A DNA stretch of 64,000 bases, taken from positions 1 through 64,000 of the forward strand of contig NZ_JAHAVQ010000008.1 of the NCBI RefSeq assembly GCF_029916425.1. Direction: 5' to 3'. The position numbers and the translations under genes are program-made. The notes under the pieces were generated by a model. That model had not been told where the DNA came from. It saw only the letters and a list, made by a program, of their open reading frames with translations, and searched no databases. Below, piece by piece: positions 27,173-36,642 of this stretch. Numbering within the stretch: the stretch's first letter is position 1; every line of letters begins with the position of its first letter. Source of the DNA: Liquorilactobacillus sicerae. GTDB taxonomy: Bacteria; Bacillota; Bacilli; Lactobacillales; Lactobacillaceae.

Positions 27173-28456
27173 TTAGTTTGGCAAAACTTTATAAGCGGCG
27201 ATTACTTCAACTCCATCAAGTGCTGTCAACGCTTTGACTACTTGATTTTCTTGAGCCTCCGACATTTTATGAGTTGTCATGACTACCCGAGCATTGTCTT
27301 GATCTAATTCAGTCTGAATAATCAAATGAAAACTAGCATTAGCTTTGGTCATTGCCTGAGTAATTTTCAGCATTTGACCTGGCCGATCTTTAACCCTTAA
27401 AGAAAAGTAGTACGAATAGCAAACATCTGTTGGCTGAGCTTGTTTCAAATCACGCCGATAATCATTAAATCTACTACCAGTTGTCTTCAAAACAATGTCT
27501 TTAGTTACCGCAATGATATCGCTTAAAACACTATTAGCAGTTGGCAATTCACCTGCACCTGGGCCATAAAACATCGTCTCACCAACAGCTGCACCAGTAA
27601 CCAAAACGGCATTATTTTCATTTTGAACAGCTGCCAACGGCTGATCCTCAGGTACTAGAACTGGGCCAACTGAAACATCAACCCGATCATTAATCAGTTT
27701 AGCAATCCCTAATAACTTAATATTGTACCCCAGTTTTTTGGCTTGCTGAATATCAGCTAATTTAACTCGAGCAATCCCGTTAACTTTAACTTGGTCAAGT
27801 GAAATATTCATTCCAAAGGCAAAATAGGTCAAAATGATCATCTTATAAGCTGCATCAATTCCTTCAATATCATTAGTCGAATCAGCTTCTGCAAAGCCCA
27901 GCTCCTGAGCTTTCTTTAAAGCAGCCGCAAAAGAAACTTGATGCTGGCTCATCTGAGTCAAAATATAATTAGTTGTGCCATTAACGATCCCTTTTACCTC
28001 AATAATTCGATCAGCCGCAAAGGAATTAACAATAGTTCGTAAAATTGGAATTCCTCCTGCGACACTCGCCTCATAGAAAAGATCACAGCCATTTTCCCGA
28101 GCAAGTTCCGTTAATTCTGAACCGTATGTCGCTATCAAGTCCTTATTAGCTGTAATAATATGTTTACCAGCATTTAGCAATCGCTCAACATAATCTTTAG
28201 CTATTTCAACTGTTCCCATCACTTCAACCACAATTTTAATTTCAGGATCGTTGACCAAATCATCCACTTGATCAGTCAATTTAATACCACTTAAATCAAT
28301 ATCTCGTTTTTTATTCAGATTATGGACCATGATCGTTTTAATTTCAATCTTGCGCCCGGTAATACTGGATATTTTGTTTTGATGATCACGAAGTAAACGA
28401 ACCACTCCGCTACCAACCGTTCCCAAACCAAGAACTCCAATTTTGATGACTTGCAT
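27173..28456 (-). CDS. hom: Homoserine dehydrogenase with ACT domain
   Basis: This 427-residue enzyme reduces aspartate semialdehyde to homoserine. GVLGLGTVGSGVVRLL at the N-terminus binds NAD(P); VEVMGTVEIAKDYVERLL, TANKDLIATYG, EASVAGGIPI and GIVNGTTNYILTQM follow in order; LGFAEADSTNDIEGIDAAYK is the catalytic-domain signature. The last 80 residues (YYFSLRVKDRPGQMLKI) form an ACT domain, so feedback by threonine is expected. The start at 28456 has GGGAGG upstream. It faces away from thrC. Confidence 0.97.
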   Translation of the reverse strand: MQVIKIGVLGLGTVGSGVVRLLRDHQNKISSITGRKIEIKTIMVHNLNKKRDIDLSGIKLTDQVDDLVNDPEIKIVVEVMGTVEIAKDYVERLLNAGKHIITANKDLIATYGSELTELARENGCDLFYEASVAGGIPILRTIVNSFAADRIIEVKGIVNGTTNYILTQMSQHQVSFAAALKKAQELGFAEADSTNDIEGIDAAYKMIILTYFAFGMNISLDQVKVNGIARVKLADIQQAKKLGYNIKLLGIAKLINDRVDVSVGPVLVPEDQPLAAVQNENNAVLVTGAAVGETMFYGPGAGELPTANSVLSDIIAVTKDIVLKTTGSRFNDYRRDLKQAQPTDVCYSYYFSLRVKDRPGQMLKITQAMTKANASFHLIIQTELDQDNARVVMTTHKMSEAQENQVVKALTALDGVEVIAAYKVLPN

Positions 28457-28647
28457 AATTGCCTCCCAGATTTAATCATTGAAATCATTTTATCATAGAT
28501 CTTTCATTTTTTTTACTATAAAATAAATTACTTTAATCTGTTTCAACCAGAACACTCGTAAATCTAACTACTATTGTAAGCAAATTTATGGTATTCTTCC
28601 TTTAAGATCAAAATTATTAGAGAATGATTAAGGAGGTTGTTCCTAGC

Positions 28648-30135
28648 ATGGCTGTTTTTTACCATAGCACTCGAGATATCAACAAAAATAAAATTACTGC
28701 TTCTCAAGCGATCCTACAAGGATTAAGTCCTGACGGCGGGCTTTACGTTCCCGACCGAATCCCTACAATAGACTTTGCATTAACAGAATTAGCAAATATG
28801 TCATACCAAGAATTAGCGTTTAAGGTGTTACGTCTTTTTTTAACTGACTTTTCTGAAATTGAGTTGCATGACTGTATCACTGCCGCTTATGGAAAAAACT
28901 TTGATGATCCAGCAATTGCACCTCTTGTTTTTCACGATGGTGCTTTTTATCTTGAATTATTTCATGGACCAACGATCGCTTTTAAAGATATTGCTTTACA
29001 ATTATTGCCACATCTTATGACCACTGCGGCTCAAAAAAATCATTCACATAAAAAAGTCCTGATCCTAACCGCTACTTCGGGTGATACTGGCAAAGCTGCA
29101 ATGGCAGGCTTTGCGAATGTCCCAAATACGAAAATTATTGTTTTTTATCCACAGGCTGGTGTTAGCCCTATTCAAGAACGCCAAATGCTCACGCAAGAAG
29201 AATCAAATACCTATGTGTTTGGAATCAATGGGAACTTCGATCGTGCTCAAACAAATGTTAAAAATATTTTTAACGATCAAGCCTTCAAACAACAATTGGC
29301 AAATTTAAACTATCAGTTATCCTCGGCTAATTCAATTAATATTGGCCGCCTATTCCCACAAATTGTTTATTATTTCTATGCCTATGGACAACTATTGGCT
29401 AAACAGCAATTAATTAGTGGTCAGCCAGTTAACTTCAGTGTACCAACCGGAAACTTTGGAGATATTTTAGCCGGTTACTATGCCAAGAAAATGGGGTTGC
29501 CAATTACTCACCTAATTTGTGCTTCTAATAAAAACAAGGTGTTGACAGATTTCTTTCAAACTGGCATCTATGATAAAAACCGACCTTTCTATGTAACTTC
29601 ATCGCCTTCAATGGATATTTTAGTTTCCAGTAACTTAGAACGATTACTATTTTATTTAACTGGTAGTGATCCGGTTATGACTGCTGATCTAATGCAACAA
29701 CTGCAGCAAACTGGTGCTTATAAAATTACTCCAGCAATGCAAGCCGCTTTGGCTAAAGATTTTTCAGCTGGTTATGCTGATGAATCGGCTACTAGTCATG
29801 AAATTGCCCATGTTTTTAAAGCTAGCCGAACCGCTATTGATCCACATACAGCGGTTGCGTCTCATGTTGCTAGGAGATTCAAAGATACTAATGGTCAACC
29901 GATGATCATTGTTTCAACTGCCAGTCCATTTAAGTTTCCAAAAGTTGTTTTATCTGCTATAACTGACAATAAAGCTGGTCAACTTCAGGATTTAACCGAC
30001 TTACAACAGTTGCGCCAAATACTCAAGGTTCCTTATCCATCAACAATTAAACAACTTTTAGAAAAACAGCCGCAAGAACGTCAGATTCTGGAGCCAAATC
30101 AAATGCAAACAGCGATTTTAAAAGTAATCGATTAA
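28648..30135 (+). CDS. thrC: Threonine synthase
   Basis: This 495-residue PLP enzyme converts O-phosphohomoserine to threonine. SPDGGLYVPDRIP near residue 30, GPTIAFKDIALQLLPHLM near residue 110 (PLP lysine) and LTATSGDTGKAAMAGF near residue 145 (phosphate-binding loop) are all present. The ATG at 28648 is preceded by AAGGAGG at the right distance; an in-frame ATG at 28624 lies before that ribosome-binding site and is rejected. With hom and thrB it completes the last steps from aspartate semialdehyde to threonine. The Lrp-type regulator gene follows on the same strand. Confidence 0.96.
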   Translation: MAVFYHSTRDINKNKITASQAILQGLSPDGGLYVPDRIPTIDFALTELANMSYQELAFKVLRLFLTDFSEIELHDCITAAYGKNFDDPAIAPLVFHDGAFYLELFHGPTIAFKDIALQLLPHLMTTAAQKNHSHKKVLILTATSGDTGKAAMAGFANVPNTKIIVFYPQAGVSPIQERQMLTQEESNTYVFGINGNFDRAQTNVKNIFNDQAFKQQLANLNYQLSSANSINIGRLFPQIVYYFYAYGQLLAKQQLISGQPVNFSVPTGNFGDILAGYYAKKMGLPITHLICASNKNKVLTDFFQTGIYDKNRPFYVTSSPSMDILVSSNLERLLFYLTGSDPVMTADLMQQLQQTGAYKITPAMQAALAKDFSAGYADESATSHEIAHVFKASRTAIDPHTAVASHVARRFKDTNGQPMIIVSTASPFKFPKVVLSAITDNKAGQLQDLTDLQQLRQILKVPYPSTIKQLLEKQPQERQILEPNQMQTAILKVID

Positions 30136-30232
30136 AATCTTTCTCAAAGTTGAATTTTTAAGTTTTAATTGTGCGTTTATCAAACAATTATGTTATATTA
30201 TATTACATAGAAATGCTTGGAGGGATCAACAA

Positions 30233-30685
30233 ATGGATGAAATTGATTTGAAAATTGTTTCAACTTTACAAAAGGATGCACGAATTTCATTAAAAAAGCT
30301 GGCTGATATTTGTTTTATTTCCGCTCCGGCGGTTTCAACTCGTTTGACGCATTTGGAAGAACGAGGTATCATCACCAATTACCAAACGCAGATTGATTAT
30401 AAATTGCTTGGTTACCCAATTAAAGCTTATGTTAGTTTAAGGCTATCACCAAAAGATAAAGAGGCTTTTTATCCATATATCAAGTCAGTCGGTAATGTAG
30501 TTGCTTGCGATTGTGTCACTGGCAGCTACTCACAGATTATTACTTGTTACTTTAAAACAACTAAAGCTTTAGATAATTTTATTAATGATATTCAACGTTT
30601 TGGAGAAACTAAGACCCAAATTGTTTTCTCAACTAGTGTTGAAAGACGTCCATTAGAATTAACCCCAACTGAAAATTATTTCTAA
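30233..30685 (+). CDS. Lrp/AsnC-family transcriptional regulator
   Basis: This 150-residue protein has an N-terminal winged-helix domain (IDLKIVSTLQKDARISLKKL, then SAPAVSTRLTHLEERGII as recognition helix) and a C-terminal RAM/ACT-like ligand domain (AYVSLRLSPKDKEAFY, CDCVTGSYSQIITCYF). Family members form octamers and respond to amino acids. Being next to thrC it may regulate the threonine genes, but no operator could be assigned. GGAGGG precedes the ATG. Confidence 0.93.
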   Translation: MDEIDLKIVSTLQKDARISLKKLADICFISAPAVSTRLTHLEERGIITNYQTQIDYKLLGYPIKAYVSLRLSPKDKEAFYPYIKSVGNVVACDCVTGSYSQIITCYFKTTKALDNFINDIQRFGETKTQIVFSTSVERRPLELTPTENYF

Positions 30686-30726
30686 TCGCCATTTCCCAGG
30701 AAATATCATATTGTGGTTGTGATCAC

Positions 30727-30762
30727 AAATCCACCTCAAATTGGTGTGGGCTTTTCTATTTT
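30727..30762 (+). terminator. Terminator of the Lrp-type regulator gene
   Basis: A stem CCACC with GGTGTGG (one bulged base), then CTTTTCTATTTT. Moderate quality. Confidence 0.55.
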
Positions 30763-30786
30763 ACTGTTGCTATTTGCTTACAAAAT

Positions 30787-30831
30787 AAAAAAGCATCATT
30801 CGCTAGGAATAAAACGAATGACGCCTTTTTT
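30787..30831. terminator. Bidirectional terminator before fruA
   Basis: Stem of AAAAAAGC plus TCATTCG with CGAATGA plus GCCTTTTTT (one internal mismatch), flanked by A/T tracts. It serves the fru operon on the minus strand and backs up the regulator gene on the plus strand. Confidence 0.85.
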
Positions 30832-30852
30832 AAGCTCTAAAAATCATCTTTA

Positions 30853-32784
30853 TTACTTATTTTTAACTGGCTTCCATTTACCCAAAATTACACCGGCAAT
30901 AATTGAACCAATCACAATGGCAATGATATAACCAAATGGATTACTTGCCAATGGTGTTACCCAGAAGCCACCATGCGGAGCAGGAACACTAACATGCCAC
31001 CATTGAGTCAATCCCCCAGCTATTGCTGAACCTAAAATACAACTTGTTAAAACTCTCAGCGGATCAGCGGTAGCAAACGGAATAGCTCCTTCAGTAATAA
31101 ATGAGAAGCCTAAGACCCAGTTAGTAATTCCAGCTTTTCGCTCATCATCAGTAAATTTCTTTGGCCAAAATGCAGTAGCAATCGCAGTAGCAAACGGCGG
31201 AACCATCCCACCAGCCATAACGGCAGCCATTAAATCGCCATTTTTAGTTGACGTAAAAGCTGCAACAGCAAAGACATAAGCGGCTTTGTTAAATGGGCCA
31301 CCCATATCAATTGACATCATACCACCTAAAACAATTCCTAAAACAATTGCATTACCAGTTCCCATATGATTCAAAAATGCCGTTACACCTGAATTAATAA
31401 CCGAAAAAATTGGGTTGACAATGAAGAACATGATCAACGCTACTAATACTAAGCCAAAAATCGGATATAGAAGCATTGGTTTCATACCTTCTAATGATTT
31501 AGGCAATTTAGCAAAAATCTTCTTTAAAAATAAGGTTAAATATCCAGCAATAAAACCAGCGGCGATCCCGCCTAAGAAACCAGCGGAACTTTTGGCATTA
31601 GTCATTACATTAGCTACATAGGCACCACCAAATGAGCCACTATAAACAGTTGCCATAAAGCCACCAACAAAACCTGGCATCAATGCAGGACGATCACCAA
31701 TTGATTCAGCAATATAACCTGCCAAAACTGGAATCATGAAGGCAAAGGCCAAATTACCAGCATTATTTAGAAAAATAAAACCTATCGACTTTGAACCACC
31801 CATGTATTGCTCAACCATAAATGACAAAGCCATTAAAATACCACCACCAACGACAAATGGCAGCATATGAGAAATACCATTCATTAGGTCTTTGTAAATT
31901 TCTGACCAAACCGAATTATTGGAAGTTTCCTCTTCTGCTTCGGCAGTTACATCTTGATGATAAACAGGTGCATTACCTTTAACTGCTTTTTCAATCAATT
32001 CATCAGCTTTTTTAATTCCATCAATTACTGGCCGATTCAATAAAGGCTTACCATTAAAACGTGCCATTTCAACTTTTTTATCAGCTGCAATAATTACGCC
32101 AGAAGCTTTTTTGATTTCATCAGCTGTTAATTGATGTTTAACTCCTTCAGAACCATTTGTTTCAACTTTAATATCGACATTCATTGCTTCAGCAGTTTTT
32201 TTCAACGATTCTTCTGCCATATAAGTATGAGCTATTCCAGTTGGACAAGCAGTTACTGCAACAATAAAAGGTCGGGTAGTCGAACTTGCTTGCGCAGTTG
32301 TTGACTTTTGATTTTCCTTAGCTTCCTTTTGAGCTTGAGCATCAGCAAAAAGTTGTTGAACCTCTTCTGGTGTTTGAGCCTGCTTCAAAGCAGCAACCAA
32401 TTTTGGATCAATCAGCAAACTCGAAAGTGCTGCCAAAGCTTGTAAATGTGTATTGTTGGCACCTGCTGGGGCAGCAATCATAAAGAATAAATTAACTGGC
32501 TGACCGTCAAGCGAGTTGTAGTCAACCCCTTGCTTACTTTTAGCAAATAATACAGCGGCCTTTTTAACTGCTTTGTCCCGTGCGTGCGGCATAGCAATCC
32601 CATCACCAATCCCGGTCGTTGATTCTGCTTCACGAGCTAAAATATCTTTTTTATAAAGCTCCTCATCATCAATTACACCAGCCAGATGATATTGATGAAC
32701 CATTTCATTAATGGCAGCTTCCTTAGTTGAAGCTTTCAAATCCATAATCATGGCATCTTTGATTAATAGATCACGAATATTCAT
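30853..32784 (-). CDS. fruA: PTS fructose transporter, fused EIIA-EIIB-EIIC
   Basis: This 643-residue membrane protein takes up fructose and phosphorylates it to fructose 1-phosphate. Domains in order are: EIIA (about 1-150) with GIAMPHARDKA, in which His67 is the phosphoacceptor; EIIB (about 172-270) with VTACPTGIAHTYMAEESL, in which Cys is phosphorylated; and EIIC (about 290-640), with some nine helices and GGPFNKAAYVFAVA and EGAIPFA motifs. It is the last gene of the fruR-fruK-fruA operon, 33 bp after fruK. Confidence 0.97.
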   Translation of the reverse strand: MNIRDLLIKDAMIMDLKASTKEAAINEMVHQYHLAGVIDDEELYKKDILAREAESTTGIGDGIAMPHARDKAVKKAAVLFAKSKQGVDYNSLDGQPVNLFFMIAAPAGANNTHLQALAALSSLLIDPKLVAALKQAQTPEEVQQLFADAQAQKEAKENQKSTTAQASSTTRPFIVAVTACPTGIAHTYMAEESLKKTAEAMNVDIKVETNGSEGVKHQLTADEIKKASGVIIAADKKVEMARFNGKPLLNRPVIDGIKKADELIEKAVKGNAPVYHQDVTAEAEEETSNNSVWSEIYKDLMNGISHMLPFVVGGGILMALSFMVEQYMGGSKSIGFIFLNNAGNLAFAFMIPVLAGYIAESIGDRPALMPGFVGGFMATVYSGSFGGAYVANVMTNAKSSAGFLGGIAAGFIAGYLTLFLKKIFAKLPKSLEGMKPMLLYPIFGLVLVALIMFFIVNPIFSVINSGVTAFLNHMGTGNAIVLGIVLGGMMSIDMGGPFNKAAYVFAVAAFTSTKNGDLMAAVMAGGMVPPFATAIATAFWPKKFTDDERKAGITNWVLGFSFITEGAIPFATADPLRVLTSCILGSAIAGGLTQWWHVSVPAPHGGFWVTPLASNPFGYIIAIVIGSIIAGVILGKWKPVKNK

Positions 32785-32817
32785 AATTACACTTCCTCAT
32801 ATATCAAATTTGAATAA

Positions 32818-33738
32818 TTAATCAAGTTTAAATTCCTGAATCTTAATTTGCGGTAAAATCTCAGAGATTTTCTTACGATCGGCTAAGTCTTCAGAAAAGG
32901 CTGTAGCACTTCCACAAGCTAACCCGTATTTAAAACTTTCCAACGAGTTATGCGTGGCAGCGTAAGTCCCCACAAAACCACCGATCATTGAATCACCTGC
33001 CCCAACTGAATTAATGACTTTGCCCTTAGGAGCTGGGCTGTAATATGTCTTGGTGGGGGTTATCAACAGTCCCCCATCACCAGCCATTGAAATCAAAACA
33101 TGTTTAGCACCTTTTTCAAGCAATTTTTGACCATAAAGGGCAATATCCTTTAAGCCATCAAATTTAACACCAAATAATTCCGCTAATTCATGGTGATTTG
33201 GCTTAACGACCAACGGCTGCTCTTTAAGAGTTTTTAGTAAACTTTCTCCGGTAGTATCAATAACAAATTCTGCTTGGTGCGCTTTGATCAGTTCAATTAG
33301 TTCAAAATAAAAATCTGAACTCAAGTTAGGAAGTAAGCTTCCTGACAAAATCACCACATCACCGGCATGTAAAACTGAAAACTTATCTTTAAATTTTGCA
33401 ACCTCTGCGTCAGAAACTTTAGGTCCTTGACCATTGATCTCTGTTTCATTTTGAGCTTTAATTTTTACATTGATCCGCGTATCCGCTGAAATCTCAGTAA
33501 AATCTGTTTGCAAGTTTTGTTGTTGTAATCGTCCTTCAACAAACTTACCAGTAAATCCTCCAATAAATCCCCAAGCGGTATTTGGTTGCTCTAATTCCTT
33601 CAAAATCCTCGAAACATTGATTCCTTTTCCACCTGGCAACTTTGTATCATAAGCCATTCGGTTTACTTGACCCAAAGTTAATTCTTTTAGCTGCACGATA
33701 TAATCAGTTGAAGGATTGACTGTTACCGTATAAATCAT
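32818..33738 (-). CDS. fruK: 1-Phosphofructokinase
   Basis: This 306-residue PfkB-family kinase converts fructose 1-phosphate to fructose 1,6-bisphosphate. YTVTVNPSTDYIVQL at the N-terminus and LPGGKGINVSRILKEL near residue 35 bind substrate; GAGDSMIGGFVGTY near residue 250 is the PfkB signature with the catalytic Asp. Its ATG overlaps the stop codon of fruR by 4 bp, so it is translationally coupled to the end of fruR. fruA follows. Confidence 0.96.
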   Translation of the reverse strand: MIYTVTVNPSTDYIVQLKELTLGQVNRMAYDTKLPGGKGINVSRILKELEQPNTAWGFIGGFTGKFVEGRLQQQNLQTDFTEISADTRINVKIKAQNETEINGQGPKVSDAEVAKFKDKFSVLHAGDVVILSGSLLPNLSSDFYFELIELIKAHQAEFVIDTTGESLLKTLKEQPLVVKPNHHELAELFGVKFDGLKDIALYGQKLLEKGAKHVLISMAGDGGLLITPTKTYYSPAPKGKVINSVGAGDSMIGGFVGTYAATHNSLESFKYGLACGSATAFSEDLADRKKISEILPQIKIQEFKLD

Positions 33739-34486
33739 TGTGTGACCTCCTGAATAGTTGTTTGTCCGCTATATTGAGTAAAAATCTTTGGTGTTAATTG
33801 ATTTGTAATGATTTTTGCAATTGCTAAATCACCAACCTTCACAAATGAAATCTGACCAAACTTTGAATCATCAACTAAAACAAAGGTTTGATCTCCTTGC
33901 TGACTGGCAACCGTTTTGACTGACGCTTCATCTGGATCTGGAGTTGTATATCCATATTTTAGATGGACTCCATTCATCCCTAAAAAAACTTTATTGAAAC
34001 GATACTTCATTAATGATTTAACCGTTTCAATACCAACAATTGCTTTCGTCTCTTTAGCTCACCACCAATCAAAATCGTTCTGATCCCTTGATCTGCCAAT
34101 ACAGAAGCATGTAAGACTCCATTAGTAACTACTGTCAAATGCATATTAGGTGATAAAAAAGGGATCATTGCTAAAGTTGAAGTTCCAGCATCAAGATAAA
34201 TAACATCTTCAGACTGAATCAAACCAGCTGCATATTTAGCAATCATCTTTTTTTGCTCGATGTTTTTAGAAACCTTTCTGACCATGTCAGGTTCCTGCTG
34301 CAATGAATTTTTTAATTTGGCTCCTCCATGGATTCTAATCAGTACTCCTTGACTTTCCAACCGTTGTAGATCACGGCGTGCTGAGGACTCTGAACAACCA
34401 GTCAAATTACAGATATCTTGCAAATTTAAAATGTTTTTTTTCTTCAAAAACGCTAATACCATTTGTTGCCGTTTTTCTGCAAGCAC
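33735..34486 (-). pseudogene. fruR: Frameshifted DeoR-family fructose operon repressor
   Basis: The 5' part (34486 to about 34050) encodes a normal DeoR N-terminus: winged helix (LQDICNLTGCSESSARRDLQRLE), GVLIRIHGGA and the sugar-phosphate domain up to AGTSTLAMIPF and LIGGELK. It then runs off frame to a stop at 34010. The expected continuation (TKAIVGIETVKSLMKYRFNKVFLGMNGV and onward) is in another frame from about 34049 down to 33735. One base is missing near 34047-34055 compared with an intact gene. No long homopolymer or slippery heptamer is present, so mutation or assembly error is more likely than programmed frameshifting. The start is GTG at 34486, after AGGAGG. If real, the repressor is lost and fruK/fruA may be constitutive. 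Confidence 0.88.
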
Positions 34487-34505
34487 TTACAAAACCTCCT
34501 AAATT

Positions 34506-34534
34506 ATCTTAGCATGGCAATCCGTAAAAATCAA
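34506..34534 (-). promoter_or_regulatory. Promoter of the fru operon with FruR-like repeats
   Basis: On the minus strand -35 TTGATT (complement at 34529-34534), 17-bp spacer, -10 TAAGAT (complement at 34506-34511). The -35 lies within TTTGATTGATT, and related TTTGATTG / CAATCAAA motifs occur near 34575 and 34666, candidate DeoR-type operators. Confidence 0.7.
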
Positions 34535-34673
34535 TCAAATTCTTCCATAAATATTCAATTACTTTTAAATATTTGACTGACTTTGATTGGAACCAAGTCT
34601 AATATTCAATAAATAACTACCCAAGCTAATCATCCAAAAGCAGTTTAACGCTATATTATTTCAAAATCAATCA

Positions 34674-34723
34674 AAAAGGTGACAAAAACTGTCAAAGAAT
34701 CATGACAGTTTTTGTCACCTTTT
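34674..34723 (-). terminator. Strong terminator after the UPF0210 gene
   Basis: A perfect 21-bp stem with an 8-nt loop, U-rich on the minus-strand side, 12 bp after the stop of the gene at 34735. It also separates that operon from the fru promoter. Confidence 0.93.
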
Positions 34724-34734
34724 AAAATTATTAG

Positions 34735-36078
34735 CTAATTTTTAAAACTATGAATAGGTGCTGGGATAGAACCCCCGCGATTAATCAAGTTTTTTGATGA
34801 AGCTGAATTAACTGCCATTACAGGAGCATAACCCATCAAGCCACCAAACTCAACCATTTCACCAACCTTTTTACCTTTGACCGGTAAAACTCGAACCGCC
34901 GTTGTCTTATTGTTGATCATTCCAATTGCTGCTTCATCAGCAATCATTGCAGAAATTGTTTCAGCTGGCGTATCACCTGGTATCGGGATCATATCCAGTC
35001 CAACCGAGCAAACGGCTGTCATTGCTTCTAATTTTTCAATATTAAGCGATCCAGCCTGGACACCTGCGATCATTTCTGCATCTTCAGATACTGGAATAAA
35101 TGCTCCCGATAAACCACCAACTCGACTGCAAGCCATAATGCCGCCCTTTTTAACTGCGTCATTCAATAAAGCCAAAGCGGCAGTGGTACCATGAGTACCA
35201 ACTTTTCCGACACCAATTTCTTCCAAAATCTGAGCAACTGAATCACCTACGGCTGGCGTTGGTGCTAATGATAAATCAACGATTCCAAAGGGGACCTGCA
35301 GTCTTTCAGACGCAATCGATCCAACTAATTGTCCCATTCGAGTAACCTTGAAAGCCGTTTTCTTGATTGTTTCAGCAACAACATCTAGTGGCTGACCTTT
35401 AACTTTTTCAAGTGCATGTTTAACAACGCCTGGTCCGCTAACACCAACGTTAATAATTGTATCGCCTTCACCGACACCATGAAAAGCTCCAGCCATAAAA
35501 GGATTATCTTCAACTGCATTGCAAAAAACAACCAATTTAGTGTTTGCAACTACTGATCTTTCTGCAGCCTGCTTGATGATTTTCCCCATGTCCGCAACAG
35601 CATCCATATTGATTCCACTTCGAGTAGAACCAACATTGACCGAACAACAAACAAGATCTGTTTCAGCTAAAACCCGCGGCAGCGATTTAATCAACTTAAG
35701 ATCACCAGTTTGGTAGCCTTTTTGAACTAATGCTGAAAAACCACCAATAAAATTGACTCCGACTGCTTTAGCCGCTTTATCCAAAGCTTGCGCATATTTG
35801 AAATAGTCTTCATCATTTGAAGCTGCTGCAATTAAAGAAATCGGAGTAACCGAGATTCTTTTATTAATGATTGGAATCCCATATTCAGCTTCAATTTGCT
35901 GTCCAACTTTAACTAAATTAGCAGCTTTCGTAGTAATTTTTTGATAGATTTTCTGACACGCTCGATCACTATCACTATCAATACAATCAAGCAGCGAAAT
36001 ACCCATTGTGATCGTACGCACATCAAGATTTTCATCCGCAATCATATGGATCGTTTCGATAATTTTATTTGTTTCCAT
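34735..36078 (-). CDS. UPF0210 / DUF711 (PFL family) protein
   Basis: This 447-residue protein belongs to the conserved UPF0210 family (PF05167). Recognisable blocks are [13 protein letters not shown] near the N-terminus, [18 protein letters not shown] near residue 148 and [20 protein letters not shown] near residue 318. The fold is related to glycyl radical enzymes, but no glycyl-radical C-terminal motif is visible, and the biochemical role is unknown. The adjacent ACT-domain gene (UPF0237) is 15 bp upstream; the pair is conserved together in many Firmicutes, suggesting an amino-acid-responsive function. Confidence 0.93.
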   Translation of the reverse strand: METNKIIETIHMIADENLDVRTITMGISLLDCIDSDSDRACQKIYQKITTKAANLVKVGQQIEAEYGIPIINKRISVTPISLIAAASNDEDYFKYAQALDKAAKAVGVNFIGGFSALVQKGYQTGDLKLIKSLPRVLAETDLVCCSVNVGSTRSGINMDAVADMGKIIKQAAERSVVANTKLVVFCNAVEDNPFMAGAFHGVGEGDTIINVGVSGPGVVKHALEKVKGQPLDVVAETIKKTAFKVTRMGQLVGSIASERLQVPFGIVDLSLAPTPAVGDSVAQILEEIGVGKVGTHGTTAALALLNDAVKKGGIMACSRVGGLSGAFIPVSEDAEMIAGVQAGSLNIEKLEAMTAVCSVGLDMIPIPGDTPAETISAMIADEAAIGMINNKTTAVRVLPVKGKKVGEMVEFGGLMGYAPVMAVNSASSKNLINRGGSIPAPIHSFKN

Positions 36079-36092
36079 TTAGCCTACTCCTC

Positions 36093-36377
36093 TTACAATT
36101 GATGCATCGCCTGATAAATCTCCGCCCGCCGAATTTTAATTTCAACACCGAGCTTTTGCCCTAAATCATTTAAACCTGCTGTTAAAACTGAAAAATCAAG
36201 CTCCTCGTCTTTGATTTCGACCATCATCATCATTGTAAAGTACCCATCCATAATGGTTTGCGAAACATCCAGAATATTAATGCTTTTTGCTGCTAAGAAC
36301 TGACTGACTCCTGCAATAATTCCCACCTGATCTTTGCCAATCGTTGTCAAGATTGCTTTCAATCCAGACACCTCCAT
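36093..36377 (-). CDS. ACT domain protein (UPF0237)
   Basis: This 94-residue protein consists of one ACT domain plus a short tail. AILTTIGKDQVGIIAGVSQFL and SINILDVSQTIMDGYFTM match the UPF0237 family, with the TxxGxDxxGI ligand-loop pattern. It probably binds an amino acid or other small molecule and controls its partner, the UPF0210 protein encoded 15 bp downstream. Confidence 0.93.
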   Translation of the reverse strand: MEVSGLKAILTTIGKDQVGIIAGVSQFLAAKSINILDVSQTIMDGYFTMMMMVEIKDEELDFSVLTAGLNDLGQKLGVEIKIRRAEIYQAMHQL

Positions 36378-36642
36378 TATCCTAATTTAAAATTAAGTAT
36401 AGCCTTTTACGAATTATTTCGCAATTGAGCCTTAAAAATTTAAAGAAGCCAAGATGTTGATTAATCCCTCACAGTATCAATACTTTTCCTGCAACAGTTG
36501 TTTCTGCAAAGATAAATAATAGTGAATTATTTAATCAATAATTTAAAAATAGTTCGTTTTATTTTTCAGTTACTTGAATTATGGCTTAAATATCATTACC
36601 ATAAATTAAGTATCACAAAATTGCTAGAGAGTAGGTTCTATT

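Noticed and set aside
28457-28647. Possible leader peptide or T-box between hom and thrC
   Set aside because: I found neither Thr/Ile-rich short frames nor a T-box sequence or terminator in this 190-bp region.
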